Shown in pieces: positions 27,764 to 36,460 of a stretch of 64,000 nt of DNA. Location of the stretch: positions 1 through 64,000 of the forward strand of contig NZ_JAHBGC010000016.1 of the NCBI RefSeq assembly GCF_018390645.1, in the 5' to 3' direction. Both the position numbers and the translations under genes were made by a program. This DNA is from Ancylobacter dichloromethanicus. GTDB lineage: Bacteria; Pseudomonadota; Alphaproteobacteria; Rhizobiales; Xanthobacteraceae. Numbering within the stretch: the stretch's first letter is position 1; each line of letters starts with the position of its first letter. The notes under the pieces were generated by a model. That model searched no databases, had not been told where the DNA came from, and saw nothing but the letters and a program-made list of their open reading frames with translations.

Positions 27764-28075
27764 ATGAGCTCGACCGATCCGTTCGATCGCATGCGTTTCA
27801 CCGTCAGGAAGGTGAGCTGGTGGCAGGTGGCGCTGGTCGTCGCCGTGGCCCTGGCGCTCGGCACCGCTCTGGCGCTGGTCGCGGCCAGCGTGTTCCTCGT
27901 TGTCTTCCCGGTCGTCGTCATCGCCGGCCTCGCCTACCGCCTGTTCGGCGGGCGTCGGCGCACGGGTGCCACGGGCGGCCCCGAGATCATCGAGGCCGAA
28001 TACCGCGTGCTGTCACCCGAGGAAGCGGCGCGCGCCGATCGCGACCGCTGGGATTCCGGCCACACGCCGCGCTGA
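27764..28075 (+). CDS. small membrane protein of unknown function
   Basis: 103 residues preceded by a strong GGAGG site 10-15 bases upstream. Residues of about 18-60 hold two closely spaced hydrophobic segments (WQVALVVAVALALGTALALVAASVFLVVFPVVVIAGLAY, seen as one long run in parts), followed by a basic turn (GGRRR) and an acidic soluble tail (EIIEAEYRVLSPEEAARADRDRW). It looks like an inner-membrane protein with a cytoplasmic tail. I do not recognise a named family. It is monocistronic. Confidence 0.75.
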   Translation: MSSTDPFDRMRFTVRKVSWWQVALVVAVALALGTALALVAASVFLVVFPVVVIAGLAYRLFGGRRRTGATGGPEIIEAEYRVLSPEEAARADRDRWDSGHTPR

Positions 28076-28117
28076 GGCGACCATCGCCGGTTTCTCGTCA
28101 GCGCCGCTCCTGCAGCC

Positions 28118-29146
28118 TCACGCCGGTGCCAGTTCGATGCCCAGCAGCCGGGTGGTGACGGAGAAATAGATTAGTAGCCCGGTCAGGTCGACGATGGTGG
28201 TCAAGGCGGGACCGGAAACCACGGCGGGGTCCTGGCGCAGCGCCACCGAGACGACGGGCAGTACTGCACCGATCAGGGTGGCGCTCACCACCTGGACGGC
28301 GATGGCGACGCCGATGGCGATGCCAATGTCGCTGAGGCCCAACCCCATGGGGATTTCGGCGCCGTTGGAGAGGAAATACACCTTCAGATAGGTGAAGACG
28401 AACAAGGTCGCCGCCACCAGCAACGCTACCCGTAGCTCCCGCCACAGAACCCGCCCTGCATCGAGCGTTGTGATGCTGCCGAAGGAGATGGCGCGGGTAA
28501 TCAGGCTCGCCGACTGGGTGCCCACATTGCCTCCGGTGTCCGCGATCATGGGCATGTAGAGCGCGAGGATCACCAGCACGTCGAGCGCGCTCTCATAGGC
28601 GTGGACCACAAGGCCGGCCGCAAGCCCCGCAACCGCAAGGCCGAAGATCCAAGGTATACGGCGCCTGTAGTCCTGCCAGATGGTGAGATTCATGTAGTTG
28701 TCGTGGTCGTGGGCCACGCCCACGATGCCCGCCATCTTGGCCGCGCTTTCGTCGGCCATGTCGAACAGAAACCGATAAGCCGCCTCATCCGGGAGAAGGC
28801 CGCGGATCCGGCCGTCCTTGTCCAACACGGGCAGGCAATGCGCGCGGGTGCGCAGAACATTGCGAGCGGCATCTTCGGCGGCGGTATCCTCGGTCAACGG
28901 CGTCACGTCGGCGATCACCATCTCGCGTGCCGGCCGCGTCGCGGCTTCGGCAAGGCAGTCGCGCACGTTGACGAGACCGAGAAAGCGGCCGTCCAGCTGC
29001 CTCAGGCAGGCGAAATTCACGTCGTCCTTATGGGCGGCCTCCGAAAACCGGGCCACCACGTCCCCACAGGTCGCAGACGAATCGAAACTGAGAAAGTCCT
29101 GCCGGGCGATCGAAAGGACGGCGATGGTGTCGGACGGAGCAAGCAT
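28118..29146 (-). CDS. mgtE: MgtE-type magnesium transporter lacking the N-terminal domain
   Basis: 342 residues from the ATG at 29146, which has a GAGG site; an upstream in-frame ATG at 29170 is possible. A CBS pair (about 15-130: ACLRQLDGRFLGLVNVRDCLAEA, THAHCLPVLDKDGRIRGLLP-like) precedes a connecting helix and five transmembrane helices with the MgtE signature PMIADTGGNVGTQSASLITRAI, which lines the Mg2+ pore. Typical MgtE is about 450 residues because of an N-terminal superhelical Mg2+-sensing domain; that domain is missing here. The gating behaviour may therefore differ. No partner genes lie in the same direction. Confidence 0.9.
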   Translation of the reverse strand: MLAPSDTIAVLSIARQDFLSFDSSATCGDVVARFSEAAHKDDVNFACLRQLDGRFLGLVNVRDCLAEAATRPAREMVIADVTPLTEDTAAEDAARNVLRTRAHCLPVLDKDGRIRGLLPDEAAYRFLFDMADESAAKMAGIVGVAHDHDNYMNLTIWQDYRRRIPWIFGLAVAGLAAGLVVHAYESALDVLVILALYMPMIADTGGNVGTQSASLITRAISFGSITTLDAGRVLWRELRVALLVAATLFVFTYLKVYFLSNGAEIPMGLGLSDIGIAIGVAIAVQVVSATLIGAVLPVVSVALRQDPAVVSGPALTTIVDLTGLLIYFSVTTRLLGIELAPA

Positions 29147-29299
29147 GAGGTCCTCGCAAGGCGGCGCCACCGAGAGGCGTCAGAGCCGCAGAGTACCTCC
29201 CTCCCTTTTTGTCCATGTGACGTCTGTGGCCCTTTGCCGACCCAGGCGTCGTGAAGGAGGCCGCAGCTTCCTTCCATGCTCGCGCCCCGCGAGAGCCGA

Positions 29300-30073
29300 T
29301 CACTTCTCCACGAAGGCTTTCTCGATCACGAAGTCACCCGGCTCCGTGGTCGAGCCTTCCTCGAAGCCCTTCTCCTTGAGAATGACGCGCATGTCGTCGA
29401 GCAGCTGCGGGCTGCCGCACAGCATGACGCGGTCGTCCTCCTTGTCGAGCGGCGGCAGGCCGAGATCGGCGAACAGCTTGCCGGAGGTGATGAGATCGGT
29501 GATACGGCCCTGGTTGCGGTAGGGCTCGCGCGTCACCGTGGGGTGGTAGACCAGCTTCTCCTGCACCAGTTCGCCGAAATACTCGTTCTCCGGCAACTCC
29601 TCGGTGATGAACGCTTGATAGGCGAGTTCCGCCACCGTGCGCACGCCATGGACGAGGATGACCTTCTCATAGGCCTCGTAGGTCTCCGGGTCCTTGATCA
29701 GGCTCATGAACGGCGCGAGGCCAGTGCCGGTGGCCAAAAGATAGAGCCGGCGGCCCGGCACCAGATAGTCCACCAGCAGGGTGCCGGTCGGCTTGCGCCC
29801 GACAATCACCTCGTCACCGACCTCGAGGTGCTGCAGCCGCGAGGTAAGCGGCCCGTTCGCCACCTTGATCGAGAAGAACTCCAGCGTCTCCTCGTAATTG
29901 GCGCTGGCGATGGAATAGGCGCGCAGCAGTGGCTTGCCGTCCACCTGCAGGCCGATCATCACGAACTGGCCGTTCTTGAACCGCAGCGCCGGGTCGCGCG
30001 TGGTGGTGAAGGTGAACAGGTTGTCGGTCCAGTGATGCACCGACAGGACGCGCTCAGTGTGGAGATTGCTCAT
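29300..30073 (-). CDS. fpr: ferredoxin-NADP(+) reductase
   Basis: 257 residues, the usual bacterial class (subclass II-like) length. FAD-binding RAYSIAS and a Gly-rich GTGLAPFMSLIKDPE for the NADP half are present, with VMLCGSPQLLDDM and a C-terminus FVIEKAFVEK typical of plant-type bacterial FPR, where the end of the chain shapes the flavin pocket. It passes electrons between NADPH and ferredoxin or flavodoxin, often under oxidative stress. The leader upstream has an inverted repeat CTTCCA-N7-TGGAAG (30096-30114) that might be an operator. It is transcribed alone. Confidence 0.95.
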   Translation of the reverse strand: MSNLHTERVLSVHHWTDNLFTFTTTRDPALRFKNGQFVMIGLQVDGKPLLRAYSIASANYEETLEFFSIKVANGPLTSRLQHLEVGDEVIVGRKPTGTLLVDYLVPGRRLYLLATGTGLAPFMSLIKDPETYEAYEKVILVHGVRTVAELAYQAFITEELPENEYFGELVQEKLVYHPTVTREPYRNQGRITDLITSGKLFADLGLPPLDKEDDRVMLCGSPQLLDDMRVILKEKGFEEGSTTEPGDFVIEKAFVEK

Positions 30074-30269
30074 CTACAATCCATAAAAGTGAAAACTTCC
30101 AAACAAACTGGAAGCTGATGTAATTCTTGGGCTCCGTTTACTGCGCATCGGGGCCGCTGTCGACCCTTTGTCGCGGCCTTGTCACGCGCGCTTGCGCCTC
30201 TCGCCGGGGTCGGGGAAACATGCGGCATGGGCCCCGCCGGGGGCCATGAGCCTTGTCAAGGAGACCGCC

Positions 30270-30695
30270 GTGTTCAGCCACATCATCCTTGGGGCGCGCG
30301 ATCTCGTCGCGCTGACCGCCTTCTACGACGCGGTGCTGGCACCGCTCGGGCTGGTGCGCGTCGACGAGCCGTCGGATGGCGGGCCACCCGGCTCGATGTG
30401 GCTGCTGCCGGGGCGGCGCTGGCCGCAATTTTTCGTGCAACTGCCGTTCAACGGCCTGCCGGCGAGCTGGGGCAATGGCACGCAGGTCAGTTTCGCCGCA
30501 CCCTCGCCGGCGGCGGTGGACGCGGCGTGGCGGGCGCTGATCGACCATGGCGGCTTCGACGAGGGGGCGCCGGGCCTGCGCCCGGACTACGCGCCCGACT
30601 ATTACGGCGCCTATGGCCGCGACCCGGAGGGCAACAAGCTGTGCTTCGTGCATCTGGCCGAGCTGGAAGAGCTTACCGTCAGGGCGGGTGCGTGA
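30270..30695 (+). CDS. VOC family (glyoxalase/dioxygenase-fold) protein
   Basis: 141 residues from a GTG at 30270, selected because AAGGAG lies exactly 6 bases upstream; an in-frame ATG at 30246 lacks a site. The sequence FSHIILGARDLVALTAFYDAVLAPLGL, then GNGTQVSFAAPSPAAVDAAW and DPEGNKLCFVHL, is the common single-domain VOC pattern with metal ligands at His (FSHIILG) and Glu/Asp positions. The family covers glyoxalase, bleomycin resistance and dioxygenase proteins; the substrate is unknown. Confidence 0.88.
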   Translation: MFSHIILGARDLVALTAFYDAVLAPLGLVRVDEPSDGGPPGSMWLLPGRRWPQFFVQLPFNGLPASWGNGTQVSFAAPSPAAVDAAWRALIDHGGFDEGAPGLRPDYAPDYYGAYGRDPEGNKLCFVHLAELEELTVRAGA

Positions 30696-30711
30696 GGCGG
30701 CGCGGCGCCGG

Positions 30712-32193
30712 TCAGCGGCCGGCGTCGTTCTCGCGCCTTTTCTCGTACATCTGCGCCTCCGCCCGCCGGACCACCACTTCCAGCCGCTCGCCCGGCGCGC
30801 TGGTCGCCATGCCCAGCGACAGGCGGAGCGTGCTGGCGGAATAGAACTGGTTGTTGAGGTTCGCCAGTTCGTGGATGCTCTCCATCACGGTGAGCCCGGC
30901 TTCCGCATCCACCCCCGGCAGCAGCACGGCGAATTCGTTGCCGGCGATGCGCGCGGCGCAATGGGGGGCGTCCACCGCCTTGCCGATGATCTCGCCGGCG
31001 CGGCGCAGCAGCATGTCGCCGGCCACCTGGCCGAGCTGCTCGTTCACCTTCTTGAGGCCGTCGAGGCGGACCGAGATGACCGTGACCGGAAACGGGCCGC
31101 GCCGCTCCAGCCGGTTCAGTTCGTCGACATAGAAGGTGCGGTTGTAGAGCTTGGTCAGCACGTCGTGCTTGCCGAGATATTCGAGATAGGCCTCGGCCTT
31201 CTTGCGCGCGGTGATGTCGGTGAGCGCGACCTGCACCAGCGACCAGTCGTTCTCATGGCCGGGCAGCACCGAGAATTGCAGATGCACATGCAGCAGGTCG
31301 CCGCCCAGCGTGTAGTTCACCACCTCGCGGCTGTGGAACAGCTTGCCGTTCCACAGCTCGATCAGCTGCTCGCGGAAATGGCGCTGCATGTCGTCGCGGA
31401 ACACCGCCTGCACGTTGTCGACCAGCTCGGCGGTGCTGCTGGCGCCGAACATTTCCAGCGTGTGCCGGTTGACCTCGAGCACCCGGATTTCGCTGACACA
31501 GCGCTGCACGAATTCCGGATGCACGTCGGTGAAGACGCGGAAATCCTCGATGCCGCGAAAGCGCAGATCGTCCATCAACTGCTTGATGGTGGAGAAATCC
31601 TCCACCCACAGCGACACCGGCGAGTGCTGGAACAGGCCGAGCGCATAGCGTTCGGCATTGGCGGCCTGGCGGCGCGCCGCCTCGCGGGCGGTGACATCCT
31701 CGGCGGAGAGCAGGATGCGGCCGAGGCTTTCCTCATAGCCCGGCAGGACGGTGCCCTTGAGCTGGATGTCGAGCCGATCGCCGGCCAGCGTGTAGTTGAC
31801 CGCCTGGCTGGAAAAGCTCGTATGCCCATCCCAGAGCTGCGACAGCTCCTCGATATGGGTCAGCAGCATGTCGTCGCGGAACACCTTGTCGAGATTGTCG
31901 ACGAGGTGGGAAAAGCTGCTGGCCTCGAACAGCGTGAGCGTGCGCCGGTTGACCTTGAGCACCTTGATGCGCCGTGAACATTCCGCGACCCGTTGGGGGT
32001 GTCCGCGCAGATGGTCGCGCAGCGAGGTGACGCCCTCGGCGCGCCAGCGCTCGAACAGCTCCCGCACGGCGCTGAAGTCCTCCAGCCACAGCGAGATCGG
32101 CGCCAGGTCGAACATGTCCTCATCTTCGCCCCGCACCGGCCGGGGGGCCATCCGGGGCTCCAGTGGCGACATGCTGGATTTGTTCGGCTTCAT
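30712..32193 (-). CDS. two tandem PAS-like modules with a degenerate GGDEF domain
   Basis: 493 residues from ATG 32193. Two modules of about 145 residues each (about 30-180 and 185-320) are clear duplicates of one another: both begin P-x-SLW-x-EDFS and contain L-x-VNR-x-TL, VDN, VFRDDM and VNYTLAGD/VNYTLGGD, ending in a coiled DVTAREAARRQ/DITARKKAE linker. They resemble PAS sensors. The C-terminal GGDEF-like domain (about 330-490) has LGKHDVLTKLYNR, but the signature loop reads AGNEF (417-421) where active diguanylate cyclases have [G/A/S]GDEF or GGEEF. The Asp/Glu that binds metal is replaced by Asn, so c-di-GMP synthesis is doubtful. Cytoplasmic, with no transmembrane segment. The ribosome site is weak. 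Confidence 0.88.
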   Translation of the reverse strand: MKPNKSSMSPLEPRMAPRPVRGEDEDMFDLAPISLWLEDFSAVRELFERWRAEGVTSLRDHLRGHPQRVAECSRRIKVLKVNRRTLTLFEASSFSHLVDNLDKVFRDDMLLTHIEELSQLWDGHTSFSSQAVNYTLAGDRLDIQLKGTVLPGYEESLGRILLSAEDVTAREAARRQAANAERYALGLFQHSPVSLWVEDFSTIKQLMDDLRFRGIEDFRVFTDVHPEFVQRCVSEIRVLEVNRHTLEMFGASSTAELVDNVQAVFRDDMQRHFREQLIELWNGKLFHSREVVNYTLGGDLLHVHLQFSVLPGHENDWSLVQVALTDITARKKAEAYLEYLGKHDVLTKLYNRTFYVDELNRLERRGPFPVTVISVRLDGLKKVNEQLGQVAGDMLLRRAGEIIGKAVDAPHCAARIAGNEFAVLLPGVDAEAGLTVMESIHELANLNNQFYSASTLRLSLGMATSAPGERLEVVVRRAEAQMYEKRRENDAGR

Positions 32194-32449
32194 CGCGGCA
32201 TACCGACCATGTGCAGGAGGTTGTCGTAAAATGTGGGAACCAGCCCTTCCGGGCGGACCTTCGTACGATCGTCGCGAAGGTAAAATGAGACCATTTGGTC
32301 CAAATTCCACGTAAACTTAAGGGAGATTCGTCTGCGCCGCAACGCGCGGGCACCGGGTCGGCGCCGGCGCGGCGACGGTGTACGCCGCCACACTTTCTTA
32401 TATCCTCCTGCCGGCGCGGAGGCCATCCGCGACCCGGCCTGGATGTGAC

Positions 32450-33835
32450 ATGAGCGACATTATCTGCATTTCCCCGATCGACGGCACCGAGCTCGCCCGC
32501 CGCCCGCCTGCCTCCGAGGCGGCGATCGCGCAGGCGCTGGCACAGGCCCGCGCCGCGCAGCGTGACTGGCGCCGGGTGCCGATCGCCGAGCGCTCGTCCC
32601 ATGTGCTGCGCTTCCTCGATGCCATGCTGGCGATGAACCAGGAGATCGTGCCCGAGCTCGCCCAGCAGATGGGCCGTCCGGTGCGCTATGGCGGCGAGTT
32701 CGGCGGCTTCGAGGAACGGGTGCGCTATGTCGTGGAGATGGCGGAGGATGCCCTCGCGCCGGTCATTCCCCATGATGCGCGGCCGGGCTTCACCCGCTAC
32801 ATCAGGCGCGACCCGCTCGGCCTCGTGCTGGTGGTGGCGCCGTGGAACTACCCCTACCTGACGGCGGTGAACACCATCGCCCCGGCGCTGATCGCCGGCA
32901 ACGCGGTGCTGCTCAAGCACGCGGCGCAGACGATCCTCGTCGGCGAGCGTTTCCAGATGGCGATGGACCGCGCCGGCCTGCCGAAGGGGCTGTTCGCCAA
33001 TCTGGCACTGACCCATGACCAGACGTCGCGGCTCATTGGTTCGGGGGCGGTCGATTTCGTCAATTTCACCGGTTCGGTGGAAGGCGGGCGGGCCATCGAG
33101 CGGGCGGCGGCGGGCACCTTCACCCCGCTGGGCCTGGAACTCGGCGGCAAGGACCCGGCCTATGTCAGGGCCGACGCCGATCTCGATTTCGCGGTGGGCA
33201 ACCTGGTGGACGGCGCCTTCTACAATTCCGGCCAGTGCTGCTGCGGCATCGAGCGCATCTATGTGCATGAAAGCCTCTATGACCGCTTTGTCGAGGGTTT
33301 CGCCGACCTGACCTCGCGCTACGTGCTCGGCAACCCGCTGGACGAGACGACAACGCTGGGCCCGATGGCGCAGAAGCGCTTCGCCGACCTCATCCGTGGC
33401 CAGATCGCCGAGGCGGTGGGCAAGGGCGCGACGGCGCATGTCGACCCCGCCGCCTTCCCCGCCGACAAGGCGGGCACGCCCTATCTCGCCCCGCAGGTGC
33501 TGACCGGCGTCGACCATTCCATGTCGGTGATGCGCGACGAGAGCTTCGGCCCGGTGGTCGGCATCATGAAGGTGAAGGACGACGAGGAGGCGCTGGCGCT
33601 GATGAATGACAGCGTCTACGGCCTCACCGCCTCGGTCTGGACCGCCGACCTTGACGCCGCCGAGCGGCTCGGTGCGGAGATCGAGACCGGCACCGTGTTC
33701 ATGAACCGCTGCGATTATCTCGACCCGGGCCTCGCCTGGACCGGGGTGAAGCAGACCGGGCGCGGCGCCTCGCTCTCGCGCCTCGGCTTCGAGACGCTCA
33801 CGCGGCCGAAATCCTTCCATCTGCGCCACGGCTGA
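32450..33835 (+). CDS. NAD(P)-dependent aldehyde dehydrogenase
   Basis: 461 residues from ATG 32450. Standard ALDH fold: VVAPWNYPYLTAVNTIAPALIAGNAVLLKHA (cofactor-binding), FTGSVEGGRAI, the Glu region ELGGKDPAYV, and the nucleophile segment NSGQCCCGIERIYV with catalytic Cys264 in GQxC; the run of three Cys is unusual. DESFGPVVGIM follows. It oxidises an aldehyde to its acid; the sequence is nearest to broad-specificity succinate-semialdehyde or aliphatic types, but the substrate is unknown. Its 3' end overlaps the convergent Hsp70-like gene by 38 bases. Confidence 0.93.
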   Translation: MSDIICISPIDGTELARRPPASEAAIAQALAQARAAQRDWRRVPIAERSSHVLRFLDAMLAMNQEIVPELAQQMGRPVRYGGEFGGFEERVRYVVEMAEDALAPVIPHDARPGFTRYIRRDPLGLVLVVAPWNYPYLTAVNTIAPALIAGNAVLLKHAAQTILVGERFQMAMDRAGLPKGLFANLALTHDQTSRLIGSGAVDFVNFTGSVEGGRAIERAAAGTFTPLGLELGGKDPAYVRADADLDFAVGNLVDGAFYNSGQCCCGIERIYVHESLYDRFVEGFADLTSRYVLGNPLDETTTLGPMAQKRFADLIRGQIAEAVGKGATAHVDPAAFPADKAGTPYLAPQVLTGVDHSMSVMRDESFGPVVGIMKVKDDEEALALMNDSVYGLTASVWTADLDAAERLGAEIETGTVFMNRCDYLDPGLAWTGVKQTGRGASLSRLGFETLTRPKSFHLRHG

Positions 33836-35114
33836 GGTCGCCGGCGCCGGGCTTGCCGTAGCGGCGGGCGGCCTCGATGGCGAGGCCGGTGCCGACCGAG
33901 CCGAACGTGTCGCCATCCACCGCGCGCGCCTGCGGCACGGTGGCGCGGATGGCGGCGCGCACATGGGCGAGCCGGGTCGAGCCGCCGGTGAGGAACAGCG
34001 CGTCGATGTCGCCCGCCTTGAGCCCTGCCTGGCCGAGGCAGATGCCGACCCGCCGGGCGATCCTGCCGGCCAGCCCCTTCGTATGTTCGACCAGTTCGTC
34101 CGGCGTCAGCCCCACCGACAGCCCGGCCTCCAGCCAGCCGAGGTCCACCCGCGCCTGCTCGGCCTCGGCGAGGGCGATCTTAGCCGCCTCGGCCTCCATC
34201 GCCAGCGTGTGGCCGCGCTGTTCCTCGATCACCCGGATCAGGCGCTCCACCCGCTGCGGCTCGGCCGCCTCGCGGCGCACCTCGTTGAGTTCGCGCACGG
34301 TCCTGGCGTTGTACAGCCGGTTGATGCTCGACCAGGTCGCCAGCTCGTGGAAATAGCCGCTCGGCACGTCGCGGCCGGGCCGCTTCATCGGGCTGCGGAA
34401 GCCGAGCAGCGGCATCAGCGTGCCGAGGCTGAGGGTGCGGTCGAAATCGGTGCCGCCGATGCGCACGCCGTCATTGGCGAGGATGTCGTCGGCGCGGTCC
34501 GCGCGCGTCCGGCGCGCCTCGCCGAGCCGGACGATGGAGAAATCCGAGGTGCCGCCGCCGATATCGGCGATGAGCGCGATCTCTTCGCCCGTCGCCTGCT
34601 GCTCATAGTCGAGCGCGGCGGCGATGGGCTCGAACTGGGTCGAGACCTCGGTGAAGCCGATGTCGGCCGCGATGGCGCGCAGCGTGTCCTCGGCCTTGCG
34701 ATTGGCCGCCTCGTCGTCGTCGACGAAGAACACCGGCCGGCCGAGCACGACCGCGTCCAGCTTTCCCCCGGCCGCCCCGGTGCCGGCCTCCGCCTCCGCC
34801 CGCGCCTTCACCGCCCCGAGATAGTCGGCGATCACCTCGCGAAAGCCGATGGCGCGGCGCCCGATCTGGGTCTTCTCCTCGATCAGCGCGCTGCCCAGCA
34901 CCGCCTTGAGCGAGCGCATCAGCCTCCCGTCCTCGCCCTCGACATAGCGGGCCATGGCGGCGCGGCCGATGGTGAGGTTGCCGTTCCGGTCGTAGAACAC
35001 CGCGCTCGGCACGGTCGACTTGCCGTCTTCCAGCGCGGCCAGCACCGGCCCGCCGCCGCGCCAGAGGGCGAGGGTGGTGTTGGAGGTGCCGAAGTCGAGG
35101 CCGCAAAACGTCAT
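33798..35114 (-). CDS. Hsp70-like ATPase-domain protein (YegD-like)
   Basis: 438 residues from the ATG at 35114, which has a GGGAG site 7 bases upstream; a TTG two codons earlier is possible. The actin-like ATPase motifs of Hsp70 are present: FCGLDFGTSNTTLALW (phosphate 1), IADIGGGTSDFSIVRL (phosphate 2) and LFLTGGSTRLAHVRAAI (adenosine). There is no C-terminal substrate-binding domain, so it is not a DnaK chaperone but one of the short Hsp70 relatives like E. coli YegD, whose role is unclear. The 3' end overlaps the aldehyde dehydrogenase gene on the other strand by 38 bases. Confidence 0.9.
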   Translation of the reverse strand: MTFCGLDFGTSNTTLALWRGGGPVLAALEDGKSTVPSAVFYDRNGNLTIGRAAMARYVEGEDGRLMRSLKAVLGSALIEEKTQIGRRAIGFREVIADYLGAVKARAEAEAGTGAAGGKLDAVVLGRPVFFVDDDEAANRKAEDTLRAIAADIGFTEVSTQFEPIAAALDYEQQATGEEIALIADIGGGTSDFSIVRLGEARRTRADRADDILANDGVRIGGTDFDRTLSLGTLMPLLGFRSPMKRPGRDVPSGYFHELATWSSINRLYNARTVRELNEVRREAAEPQRVERLIRVIEEQRGHTLAMEAEAAKIALAEAEQARVDLGWLEAGLSVGLTPDELVEHTKGLAGRIARRVGICLGQAGLKAGDIDALFLTGGSTRLAHVRAAIRATVPQARAVDGDTFGSVGTGLAIEAARRYGKPGAGDLSRGADGRISAA

Positions 35115-35237
35115 GGACAAGCTCCCATCGGAAGGGGCGCCTTCCTAGAGGCTTCGTATGACCTGTTCAACTGACATGATGTTGACGTCGCCCGCCGGAG
35201 GCGCCACAGCTTGGCGACATTCACAGGGAACGACGCC

Positions 35238-35330
35238 GTGACGCTGCACAACTGGACCATGAAGCACTCCATCGCGGTGGTGGTGATCACGCTGCTGGCC
35301 GTCGGCGCCTTCCTGTTCAGCTGGACCTGA
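35238..35330 (+). CDS. possible 30-residue single-pass membrane peptide
   Basis: A short frame from GTG 35238 with an AGGGAA site 8 bases upstream. The peptide is a short polar start (TLHNWTMKHS) followed by an unbroken hydrophobic helix (IAVVVITLLAVGAFLFSW) and a stop. That layout is typical of small regulatory membrane proteins. It lies in the gap between the Hsp70-like gene and exoD, 102 bases before exoD, on the same strand. No family is recognised, and with only 30 codons chance cannot be excluded. Confidence 0.45.
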   Translation: MTLHNWTMKHSIAVVVITLLAVGAFLFSWT

Positions 35331-35431
35331 GCGACGCCGGCGCGCAGAACTTCCGGCCTTTTGACTTCTGGCCATTGTCACATGCCGCCCTTATCTGAGG
35401 GCAGGGTCGCGTTGCGCGGCCTCCGGGAGGA

Positions 35432-36106
35432 GTGACGTCCGTCGTGCTGTCCAAACCGCCGACCGAGAACAGTGCCGACGCCGGGCAGGCCGGCGGGCTG
35501 GACGAGACCCTGCGCCTGTCGGAGGTGCTGAATGCCATCGCGGCGGATACCTCGCGTGAGCGCATCGCCGTGGGCGATCTGCTGAAGGTGATGCAGGAGC
35601 GGGCCTTCGGGCCGCTGATGCTGATCTTCGCGCTGCCCAACGCGCTGCCGACGCCGCCGGGCACCTCTTCCGTGCTGGGCGCGCCGCTGGTGTTTCTCAC
35701 TGCGCAGCTCGCGCTCGGCTGGTCGCCCTGGCTGCCGCCGATCATCGCCCGGCGCTCCATCGCCCGCAAGGATTTCGCCGCCTTCGTCGCCAAGGCCACG
35801 CCCTGGCTGGCGCGGGCGGAGAAGTTGCTGCGCCCGCGCTTCGGCGTGCTGGCGCATCCGCCGGCGGAGAACATCGTCGGGCTTATGTGCTTCGTGCTGG
35901 CGGTGGTGCTGGTGCTGCCGATTCCGCTCGGCAACATGCTGCCGGCGCTGGCGATCTGCCTGCTGGCGCTCGGCATTCTGGAGCGCGACGGGCTGTGGAT
36001 CATCGCCGGGATGGCGCTCGCCGTCGCCTCGCTCGGCGTCGTCTGGGGCGTGGTCTGGGCCTTCGTGAAGACCGGGCTGTTCCTGCTGCACCGCCTGATC
36101 GACTGA
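35432..36106 (+). CDS. exoD: ExoD family exopolysaccharide-related membrane protein
   Basis: 224 residues. LSEVLNAIAADTSRERIAVGDLLKVMQERAFGP, then FALPNALPTPPGTSSVLGAPLVFLTAQLALG, and four to five hydrophobic segments (ENIVGLMCFVLAVVLVLPIPLGNMLPALAICLLALGILERDG in parts) match ExoD, first known from Sinorhizobium as needed for exopolysaccharide synthesis and alkaline tolerance. Its biochemical action is unknown. The start is a GTG directly after GGGAGGA; a GTG four codons later (35444) is an alternative with more usual spacing. Confidence 0.9.
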   Translation: MTSVVLSKPPTENSADAGQAGGLDETLRLSEVLNAIAADTSRERIAVGDLLKVMQERAFGPLMLIFALPNALPTPPGTSSVLGAPLVFLTAQLALGWSPWLPPIIARRSIARKDFAAFVAKATPWLARAEKLLRPRFGVLAHPPAENIVGLMCFVLAVVLVLPIPLGNMLPALAICLLALGILERDGLWIIAGMALAVASLGVVWGVVWAFVKTGLFLLHRLID

Positions 36107-36129
36107 GCGAGGGCACGACGGCCCCCGGG

Positions 36130-36348
36130 TCAGCCCTGCGCGCGGGCGCTCTCCAGCGCGCGGGTCAGCATGTCGAGGCATTCGCGCGCCTGCTCGTGGC
36201 CGGTGGCATCGCCGCGCAGGCGGAACGCGATGTCGCGCAGGTCGCGTATGGCGACATCGACGGCGGTGGCGAGGTCGATGTCGAGATCGGCCTCATACGC
36301 ATAGTCGGGCTCGGGGACGCGGATCGGAAACGGAACGACGTTACTCAT
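36130..36348 (-). CDS. small conserved-looking cytoplasmic protein of unknown function
   Basis: 72 residues. It begins MSNVVPFPIRVPEPDYAYEAD, a pattern (NVVPFP) seen at the start of several short alphaproteobacterial proteins, and continues as two amphipathic helices (LATAVDVAIRDLRDIAFRLR, HEQARECLDMLTRALESAR). No membrane segment or known domain. It is convergent with exoD, 23 bases apart. Confidence 0.7.
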   Translation of the reverse strand: MSNVVPFPIRVPEPDYAYEADLDIDLATAVDVAIRDLRDIAFRLRGDATGHEQARECLDMLTRALESARAQG

Positions 36349-36460
36349 GCGACTACTGGACTCGTGTTCGGCGAATCGCCCTTGGCGTTATCCCCGGAAA
36401 GATGCCCGCAATTGGTTAACGACCCGCTCCTGTTACCGGCCGCCTCCAGGAGTGTATGCA

